Assembly (NCBI GenBank): GCA_020060215.1
Contig: JAGVAP010000011.1
Coordinates: 1 to 64,000, forward strand
Source: Deltaproteobacteria bacterium
GTDB lineage: Bacteria; Desulfobacterota; DSM-4660; Desulfatiglandales; HGW-15
Direction: 5' to 3'
DNA length: 64,000 nucleotides
Numbering within the stretch: position 1 is the first letter of the stretch; each line of letters starts with the position of its first letter. The notes beneath the pieces were generated by a model. It was given only the letters and a program-made list of their open reading frames with translations, made no database searches and was not told the DNA's origin. A program made the translations under genes and the position numbers. Below, in pieces: positions 58,414 through 64,000 of this stretch.

Positions 58414-60201
58414 ATGGGTATTTATCGATCGGACCTGCTTCTATGCGGCGGGACAGGGTGCCATGCGTCGGGAAGTCTGGAGGTGAAAAAGGTACTCCGG
58501 CAGGAACTCGCGAGGCAGAAGCTGGACCGGGAGATCCGCATCATCGAGACAGGCTGCAACGGTTTTTGCGCCCAGGGACCGCTCATGATCGTCCAGCCCG
58601 ACGGCATCTTTTATCAGAAGCTCAAACCCGAGGACATCCCCCACCTGGTCGAGGAGCACTTCCTCAAGGGCCGGCCCGTGAAGAAGCTCTTCTACAAGGT
58701 GCCCGCATCGGCGGAGACCATCCCGACCATGGAAGACATCCCCTTCTACTCCAAGCAGATGCTGATCGTGCTGAGGAACAGGGGGCTCATCGATCCGGAA
58801 AGCATCGATGAATATATCGCAAGGGACGGGTACGTGGGGGCGGGCAAGGCGCTGCTGGAGATGACCCCGGAGGCGATCATCCATGAAGTCAAGAAGTCCG
58901 GTCTGAGGGGCCGCGGGGGCGCCGGATTCTCGACCGGGATGAAGTGGGAGTTTGCCGCCAAGTCGGAGGGAGAGGTGAAGTACGTCGTGTGCAATGCCGA
59001 CGAAGGAGACCCCGGGGCGTTCATGGACCGGAGCGTCCTGGAGGCGGACCCCCACGCGGTCCTCGAGGGGATGCTCATCGCCGGCAAGGCGATCGGGGCC
59101 CACAAGGGCTATGTCTACTGCAGGGCCGAGTACCCGCTGGCGGTCAAACGGCTGAACATCGGGATCCAGGCCGCCCGGGAGTACGGTCTCCTCGGCGAGG
59201 ACATCCTGGGGAGCGGCTTCAGCTTCGACGTGGAGGTCTATCAGGGGGCAGGGGCGTTCGTCTGCGGCGAAGAAACGGCCCTGATGCATTCCATCGAAGG
59301 CAAACGGGGGATGCCGAGACCCAGACCCCCCTTTCCCGCCCGGCAGGGGCTCTGGAAGAAACCCACCGTGCTCAACAACGTGGAGACCTATGCCAATATC
59401 CCCCAGATCATCGAGAAGGGGGGCGACTGGTACGCTTCCATCGGCACGGCGTCGAGCAAGGGGACCAAGGTCTTCGCCCTGACCGGTGCGGTCAGCAACA
59501 TCGGCCTCGTGGAAGTGCCCATGGGTACCACCCTGAGGACCATCATCTTCGATATCGGGGGCGGTATCCCCAGGAAGCGGAAGTTCAAGGCGGTGCAGCT
59601 CGGGGGCCCCTCGGGCGGGTGCGTGCCCGAGAGATACATCGATACCCCTGTGGATTACGAGTCCATCCTGAAGGTCGGCGCGATCATGGGGTCGGGGGGC
59701 ATGATCGTCATGGACGACCGCACCTGCATGGTGGACATGGCTCGTTTTTTCATGGACTTCATCCAGGATGAATCCTGCGGAAAATGCACCCCCTGTCGCG
59801 AGGGGACGAACCGCATGCTGGAGATCCTGGAGAAGATCACGCACGGCCACGGAGAGCCTTCGGACCTCGATCTCCTCAGGGAGCTGAGCGCCATGGTCAA
59901 GGAGAGCTCCCTCTGCGGGCTCGGACAGACGGGGCCCAACCCCGTGCTCTCCACCATCCAGTACTTCATGGACGAGTACGAGGCGCACATCCTGGAGAAG
60001 CGCTGCCCCGCAAAGCGGTGCGCGGCCCTGGTCAAGTTCGAGGTAAACCCGGAGAAGTGCACGAAGTGCGGGCGCTGTTTCAAGAACTGCCCCGCAGGCG
60101 CGATCCAGTGGCAGAAGAAGGAGCCGGCCGTCATCATCAAGGAGAAGTGCATCCGATGCCTGAGCTGTATCGGCAACTGCCCGGCGGATGCGATCGATTA
60201 G
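58414..60201 (+). CDS. NuoF/HndC-like NADH-binding subunit with C-terminal ferredoxin domain
   Basis: 595 residues. An N-terminal thioredoxin-like [2Fe-2S] part (about 1-110: LLCGGTGCHASG, ETGCNGFCAQGP), then the 51-kDa complex I domain with SGLRGRGGAGFSTGMKWEF (FMN/NADH loop) and CNADEGDPGAFMDR, the [4Fe-4S] site SCGKCTPCREGTNRM with a later Cys in SLCGLGQTGPNP, and a C-terminal 2[4Fe-4S] ferredoxin (CTKCGRCFKNCP, CIRCLSCIGNCP). This is the HydB/HndC architecture used for NAD(P) reduction and bifurcation. With FdhA it gives formate:NAD(+) oxidoreductase, perhaps with ferredoxin. Confidence 0.95.
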   Translation: MGIYRSDLLLCGGTGCHASGSLEVKKVLRQELARQKLDREIRIIETGCNGFCAQGPLMIVQPDGIFYQKLKPEDIPHLVEEHFLKGRPVKKLFYKVPASAETIPTMEDIPFYSKQMLIVLRNRGLIDPESIDEYIARDGYVGAGKALLEMTPEAIIHEVKKSGLRGRGGAGFSTGMKWEFAAKSEGEVKYVVCNADEGDPGAFMDRSVLEADPHAVLEGMLIAGKAIGAHKGYVYCRAEYPLAVKRLNIGIQAAREYGLLGEDILGSGFSFDVEVYQGAGAFVCGEETALMHSIEGKRGMPRPRPPFPARQGLWKKPTVLNNVETYANIPQIIEKGGDWYASIGTASSKGTKVFALTGAVSNIGLVEVPMGTTLRTIIFDIGGGIPRKRKFKAVQLGGPSGGCVPERYIDTPVDYESILKVGAIMGSGGMIVMDDRTCMVDMARFFMDFIQDESCGKCTPCREGTNRMLEILEKITHGHGEPSDLDLLRELSAMVKESSLCGLGQTGPNPVLSTIQYFMDEYEAHILEKRCPAKRCAALVKFEVNPEKCTKCGRCFKNCPAGAIQWQKKEPAVIIKEKCIRCLSCIGNCPADAID

Positions 60202-60563
60202 ACCCTCAAGGGGGGAAACTTCTTCTACACCGGCGGAGAGGATCCGCCACGAAGGCACGAGGGCACAAAGAAAACCACCATGTTTTTCGGGTGTCTCCGT
60301 GGCCGGATTTGGCTGCGGCCGTAAGGCCTGTATATTAGGTAGAAGGATGAAAGAAGCCCGGACGAGGCCCTGCACCTTTTTTCATCGAGCGAAAGTCTTA
60401 CGGATTGTCAAAGGTGGGGGGAGTGTGTTATGGATTCAACCGGTCTGTTTCCCGTTATCCTTTGTGAATCCATTATCTTTGAACAACCGTATCAGTGGCC
60501 GAGGTAAGGGCGGCTGCGCACATCCGACCGCCCCGAGAGTTTCTGTTAGAAAAGGAAGATAGA
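60202..60563. other. Gene-free spacer ahead of the Rnf operon
   Basis: Contains a word-repeat hairpin (60244-60305). A weak promoter-like pair, TTGTCA at 60406 and TATGGA at 60430 with an 18-base spacer, faces the cytochrome gene. The open frames here are not convincing genes. Confidence 0.5.
60244..60305. repeat. Inverted word repeat (CCACGAAGGCACGAGG / CCGTGGCCGG)
   Basis: CCGCCACGAAGGCACGAGGG with CACAAAG at 60244-60270 is imperfectly mirrored by TTCGGGTGTCTCCGTGGCCG at 60286-60305. Confidence 0.65.
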
Positions 60564-60938
60564 ATGGAACCGAGAAAAGAACGTATTGTGGCCTATGTGA
60601 TCGCACTGGTCCTGTTCCTGGTAGGGGTCGTCAGTTATGCGGCCTACCCGGATCGAAAGCCCGCGGAGCCTCCGAGGGTCCTGCTGAAGAGCATCGGCGG
60701 GAATGTCCTTCTGGATCACAAGGAGCATACCGCGCAGTCCGGGTACGCCGTTGCGTGCATGGATTGCCACCACGACATGGATGACCCGAAGTCCACCCCT
60801 CAATCCTGCGGCGAGTGCCATACCGCGAGCGGGGAAGACGCCTTGAAACGGTCGGATGCCTTTCATAAGCTCTGCATGGGATGTCATGAGGATGGCGGCC
60901 TGGGGCCGGTGAAATGCGCGGGATGCCACATGCTGTGA
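60564..60938 (+). CDS. Tetraheme cytochrome c3-family protein
   Basis: 124 residues. A membrane anchor or uncleaved signal (residues about 7-27) precedes a periplasmic domain with four CXXCH heme sites (CMDCH at 65, CGECH at 82, CMGCH and CAGCH near the end) and extra His (DHKEH) as distal ligands, the class III cytochrome c3 pattern. ATG 60564 has AAGGAAG 6-7 bases upstream. It sits 24 bases before rnfC, so it is probably the redox partner of this Rnf complex, as cytochromes are in Rnf loci of sulfate reducers and methanogens. Confidence 0.93.
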   Translation: MEPRKERIVAYVIALVLFLVGVVSYAAYPDRKPAEPPRVLLKSIGGNVLLDHKEHTAQSGYAVACMDCHHDMDDPKSTPQSCGECHTASGEDALKRSDAFHKLCMGCHEDGGLGPVKCAGCHML

Positions 60939-60962
60939 GGGAAAGATGGGAGGATTCCATTT

Positions 60963-62411
60963 ATGCTGAAGAGATCGTTTTTCAATTTTGGAGCCCCGCC
61001 GAAATTCACCTATTCGGTCCTTGCGGGCGGTGCGGCCGGAGAAGTCAAGGACATCCCGGTCCCGGAAAGGGCCATAATGTACTACCCCGGTGCGACCCCC
61101 CCCGGACTCAAGACCGGGGACCGGGTGCGAACCGGGCAGAGGATCGGAGCGGGTGACGATACGCTGATCAGCACGGTAACGGGGAGCGTCGCGAGCATTT
61201 CATCCCAGAAGGGTTCCTTCGGGAGGGCCTACTCGGTCATCACCGTGGACGTCGCCTCCGCCGATGAATGGGACGAGGAGTTCCTGAAGGCGGCCAGCGG
61301 CGACCACAGGGAGGCTTGGCTCCCGTATCTGGACGCCCTCCCCGGGAGGCCGCTCTTCCGCTCCATTCTCGGGCCTCGCCCCGAAACCCCGGACACAGGG
61401 AGAGAAGCGGTCAGCGTCCACGACATGCGGCCGGCCCAACCCCTGCCGGCCGGCGTGACGGCCTTCTCTTCCTTGGAGGGGGCGGCATTGCCCACCGTGC
61501 AGGTGCAGGAACCGCCAATGGGGGGTACGGGCCTGGTTCGGAGCTCCCTGGGAAAACCGGTGTATTCCGCCCCGCCTCCGCACACCCTGGTGGTGAGCGC
61601 GATCGATCAGGACCTCCTGATCACGACCAACCAGTTCCTGCTGGTCACCCGGATGGCCGAGACGAGGGAAGGGATCGACCGCCTCCGGCAGTTGGCGAGG
61701 CCGGATCGCGTTCTCCTGGTGGTCCCCCCGCAACTGGCCGCCCAGGCGAAGGAGACCGGCGCGGAGGTGATGGCGATCAAACCGGTGTACCCAAACGCGC
61801 ACCCGCAAATCCTGGTTCGTGAGATCCTGCGCAAGCGGAAGGGGCTGGACGCCGAGGGGGTCGCGTTCCTCAGCGTGGAGGCCGTGATCGGGCTGAACTC
61901 GATCCTGGGGAAGAAGGAGTTTCCTGTGAAGAAGACCTTCACCCTCGTGGGCAAGGATCTGGCAACGACCCATGTGCAGGCGAGGATCGGCACACCCTTG
62001 AAGCATGTGCTCGATGCCCTGGGGATCCGGACGGCGTCCGGGGACCGCATCGTTCTGGGCGGTCCCATGTGCGGGGAATCCATATACTGGGAGGACACCC
62101 CGGTTTCGGCGGACACCGGCGGAATTCTCGTGCAGGGGAAGGACCAAATCCAGCCCTGGTCGGACACCCACTGCATCAACTGCGGCGAATGCGTCAGGGC
62201 GTGTCCGTCCCGGGTCCAGGTAAACATGCTGATCCGTTTCCTGGAGAACGGTCTCTACCAGGAAGCGGCGGACGTCTATGATCTCATGAGCTGCATCGAG
62301 TGCGGGGTGTGCGCCTCGGTCTGCCCCGCCCGTATACCCCTGTTCCAGTACATCATGCTGGGGAAACATGAGTGCGAACGGAAAAAGGCCGCGGAGGTCG
62401 CAAATGGCTAA
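60963..62411 (+). CDS. rnfC: Rnf complex subunit C (divergent)
   Basis: 482 residues. The C-terminus has the RnfC ferredoxin domain CINCGECVRACP and CIECGVCASVCP; the SLBB-like region and GPMCGESIYWEDTPVSADTGGILV are recognisable. However, the glycine-rich GGAGFPT loop and the AECEPY loop that bind NADH/FMN in canonical RnfC are not seen; the equivalent place reads VVSAIDQDLLITTNQFLL. Beside a tetraheme cytochrome gene, this suggests that electrons enter or leave through the cytochrome rather than NAD. It overlaps rnfD by 8 bases. Confidence 0.88.
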   Translation: MLKRSFFNFGAPPKFTYSVLAGGAAGEVKDIPVPERAIMYYPGATPPGLKTGDRVRTGQRIGAGDDTLISTVTGSVASISSQKGSFGRAYSVITVDVASADEWDEEFLKAASGDHREAWLPYLDALPGRPLFRSILGPRPETPDTGREAVSVHDMRPAQPLPAGVTAFSSLEGAALPTVQVQEPPMGGTGLVRSSLGKPVYSAPPPHTLVVSAIDQDLLITTNQFLLVTRMAETREGIDRLRQLARPDRVLLVVPPQLAAQAKETGAEVMAIKPVYPNAHPQILVREILRKRKGLDAEGVAFLSVEAVIGLNSILGKKEFPVKKTFTLVGKDLATTHVQARIGTPLKHVLDALGIRTASGDRIVLGGPMCGESIYWEDTPVSADTGGILVQGKDQIQPWSDTHCINCGECVRACPSRVQVNMLIRFLENGLYQEAADVYDLMSCIECGVCASVCPARIPLFQYIMLGKHECERKKAAEVANG

Positions 62412-63372
62412 CGGAAAACTACTCGTAGGCTCCCATGCCCCATACTGGCACATCGGGAGCAGCGTCACTGCAAGGAGCTACGACTTCATGCTCGCAGCGC
62501 TTCCTGCGGTGATCTTCGGCATCTCGCAGTTCGGGGTTCCGGCCCTGAGGGTCATCGCCTTCAGTGTGGCCACGGCCATGTTGTGGGAGCTCCTCATGAA
62601 CCGGGCCATGCGACGGCCCGCGACCATCGGCGATGGAAACGCCGCGGTCATCGGAATGATCATCGGCATGCTCCTCCCCGCAACATCCCCGTGGTGGTTC
62701 GTCGCCCTCGGCACACTCCTCGCCATCCTGGTCGGGAAGCAGATCTATGGGGGCATCGGGTGCAATCCGATGAATCCTGCGGCGGTCGCCATCGCCGCCC
62801 TCATGCTTTCGTGGGGCATCCTTCTGGACTTCAATGCGGCCCTGGTGAACTATGATTTCGGTTTTCCGGCGCTCTACCCGCTGGCCGGGATCAAGTACTT
62901 CGGCCCATCGGCGGCGGAAAATTACACCCTTTCGGGACTGCTCCTGGGGCAGCAGACGGGCGGGATCGGGACCACCTTCGGTCTGGGCCTGATCGTCGGC
63001 GGGCTCTACCTGGTCCTTCGCGGTTCGATCCGCTGGGAGCTGGCCTTGAGCTTCGTGGCAGGGGTGCTCATTACCGCCTTTATCTTCAACTCGGCGAACC
63101 CGGACAAGTACGCCCCGGCCCTGTTTCACCTGCTCACCGGCTACACCCTTTTCGGCGCCGTATTCCTGATCACGGAGGACTCCACCTCCCCCGTGAATTA
63201 CGGCCCCATGGTGATCTACGGGCTGGCCGCCGGGTTCCTGACGGTCCTGATCAGGAACGTCGGCTACTTCGTGGACGGAGTGATCTTTGCCGTCCTGATG
63301 GTGAACCTGGCCAGTCCACTCATCGACAAGATCAGGCCCAAGGCCTTGGGGAGGAAAGCGGAACATGAATAA
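62404..63372 (+). CDS. rnfD: Rnf complex subunit D
   Basis: 322 residues, about nine to ten hydrophobic segments. IGDGNAAVIGMIIGMLLPATSPWW, GKQIYGGIGCNPMNPAAVAIAALM and GTTFGLGLIVGGLYLVLRGSIRWE match RnfD/NqrB. The SGAT-type motif that carries covalent FMN in characterised RnfD is not visible where expected (region AAENYTLSGLLLGQQ). ATG 62404 is used; the frame open from 62368 lies in rnfC. It overlaps rnfG by 8 bases. Confidence 0.9.
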   Translation: MANGKLLVGSHAPYWHIGSSVTARSYDFMLAALPAVIFGISQFGVPALRVIAFSVATAMLWELLMNRAMRRPATIGDGNAAVIGMIIGMLLPATSPWWFVALGTLLAILVGKQIYGGIGCNPMNPAAVAIAALMLSWGILLDFNAALVNYDFGFPALYPLAGIKYFGPSAAENYTLSGLLLGQQTGGIGTTFGLGLIVGGLYLVLRGSIRWELALSFVAGVLITAFIFNSANPDKYAPALFHLLTGYTLFGAVFLITEDSTSPVNYGPMVIYGLAAGFLTVLIRNVGYFVDGVIFAVLMVNLASPLIDKIRPKALGRKAEHE

Positions 63373-63958
63373 GATGTTGAAACTCTTTATTGCGGTGGTC
63401 GTTTTCAGCGGCGCTTCCGGAGGGCTGCTCGCAACGCTTCGAGGCGCCACTCAGGAGAGGATCGAGTCCCAGCAGATCAAGTTCGTCAAAGGGCCGGCCA
63501 TCCAGGAACTGCTCAAGGGCGCATCCAACGATCCCCTGGCGGCCCGGTTCAAGATCAAGGACGGAAAAAAGGAGCTGGACTTCTTTCCGGGTGTATTTGA
63601 CGGCAAGGTCAAGACCGTGGCCATGGAGACCTTCGGGAAGGGGTACGGCGGGAACATCGGGCTCATCGTGGCCGTGAACATCGAAACGGACGAGATCGTC
63701 GGGGTGGCCGTCACCACGCACAGCGAAACCCCCGGACTCGGTTCGAGGGCACAGACGGACCCCTCCTTCACCAACCAGTTCAAGGGCGTCTCCCTGAAGG
63801 AGCCGATCAAGATGAAGTCCGAAGGAGGCAAGATCGACGCCATCAGCGGGGCGACCGTGACTTCGAAGGGGGTCACCGGCGGCGTGATGGCCGCTGCGGA
63901 GATGTACTCGCGGCTCAAGAACACCATCGTGGAAAAGGCGAAAGCGACGAAAGCCTAG
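63365..63958 (+). CDS. rnfG: Rnf complex subunit G
   Basis: 197 residues. One N-terminal membrane helix (about 4-26), then a periplasmic FMN-binding domain with THSETPGLGSRAQ and the covalent flavin motif DAISGATVTSKGVTGGV, in which the Thr of SGAT is esterified to FMN in known RnfG. All expected features are present. It should accept electrons near the cytochrome on the periplasmic face. Confidence 0.94.
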   Translation: MNKMLKLFIAVVVFSGASGGLLATLRGATQERIESQQIKFVKGPAIQELLKGASNDPLAARFKIKDGKKELDFFPGVFDGKVKTVAMETFGKGYGGNIGLIVAVNIETDEIVGVAVTTHSETPGLGSRAQTDPSFTNQFKGVSLKEPIKMKSEGGKIDAISGATVTSKGVTGGVMAAAEMYSRLKNTIVEKAKATKA

Positions 63959-63970
63959 GGAGAGAGGATA

Positions 63971-64000
63971 ATGGCAAAGACGGTTGTTCAGGAATTCACC
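63971..64000 (+). CDS. rnfE: Rnf complex subunit E (3' partial)
   Basis: Only the first ten codons (MAKTVVQEFT) are inside the window. GAGAGG lies 5 bases upstream, and the position after rnfG is where rnfE follows in rnfCDGEAB operons. Assignment is mainly by order. Confidence 0.6.
   Translation, partial: MAKTVVQEFT

Noticed and set aside
60188..60562. Open frame after the NuoF-like gene
   Set aside because: It begins within the nuoF-like 3' end and runs through a word-repeat hairpin, with no recognisable protein.
1..64000. tRNA, rRNA, insertion sequence or prophage genes
   Set aside because: I looked through the spacers and gene list and saw no cloverleaf-like sequence, rRNA, transposase, integrase or phage protein; a covariance search could still find a missed tRNA.

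Overview
The window is GC-rich bacterial chromosome with dense, mostly operonic genes. It carries no rRNA, tRNA, phage or transposase gene that I can see. The gene set points to a strictly anaerobic Gram-negative bacterium, most likely a sulfate-reducing or syntrophic member of the Desulfobacterota (Deltaproteobacteria). Pointers are a periplasmic glucan gene (mdoG), two 2-oxoacid:ferredoxin oxidoreductases, a selenocysteine formate dehydrogenase with Hnd/Hyd-type partner subunits, an Rnf operon led by a tetraheme cytochrome c, and menaquinone synthesis. The placement is inference from gene content; no marker gene is present.

Layout. 1-10.7 kb: an old-yellow-enzyme/dienoyl-CoA reductase (cut by the window edge), threonine aldolase, an acyl-CoA carboxyltransferase overlapping mdoG on the minus strand, a lytic transglycosylase, PrmA, a hotdog thioesterase and a metallo-hydrolase. 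11-16.5 kb: a lipoate ligase fused to DUF116, a geranylgeranyl-reductase-like flavoprotein and two radical SAM enzymes, which together resemble the LipS1/LipS2-type lipoate assembly pathway. 16.8-22.6 kb: an aminotransferase and dehydrogenase pair, an ABC importer behind a promoter plus terminator leader, and menA. 22.9-29 kb: sdhA, sdhB, aconitase and citrate synthase (TCA module). 29-30.5 kb: two stress-type DUF2382 proteins. 30.8-40.7 kb: a hybrid histidine kinase coupled to a 2595-residue polyketide synthase with enediyne-PKS domain order and two extra thioesterase domains. 40.7-53 kb: a two-gene 2-oxoacid oxidoreductase, FemAB-like protein, PAS histidine kinase, epmA/efp, a CheD-HDOD fusion and a four-gene 2-oxoacid oxidoreductase. 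53.3-60.2 kb: fdhA (Sec) with its NADH-module genes. 60.5-64 kb: cytochrome c and rnfCDGE, with rnfE cut by the window end.

How they fit together. Citrate synthase, aconitase, succinate dehydrogenase and 2-oxoacid:ferredoxin oxidoreductase would move acetyl-CoA carbon and deliver electrons to ferredoxin, NADH and menaquinone. The formate dehydrogenase cluster would exchange electrons between formate, NAD(H) and probably ferredoxin. Rnf would couple ferredoxin oxidation to ion transport, but this RnfC lacks the usual nucleotide-binding motifs and sits beside a cytochrome c, so its partner may be cytochrome rather than NAD.

The most unusual items are the enediyne-type PKS and its kinase, the non-canonical Rnf, the leader RNA candidate at 18.99-19.09 kb, the DUF116-fused lipoate ligase cluster, and the intergenic DNA itself. 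Nearly every longer spacer holds either one of three REP-like families or a short word repeated and mirrored by its reverse complement.
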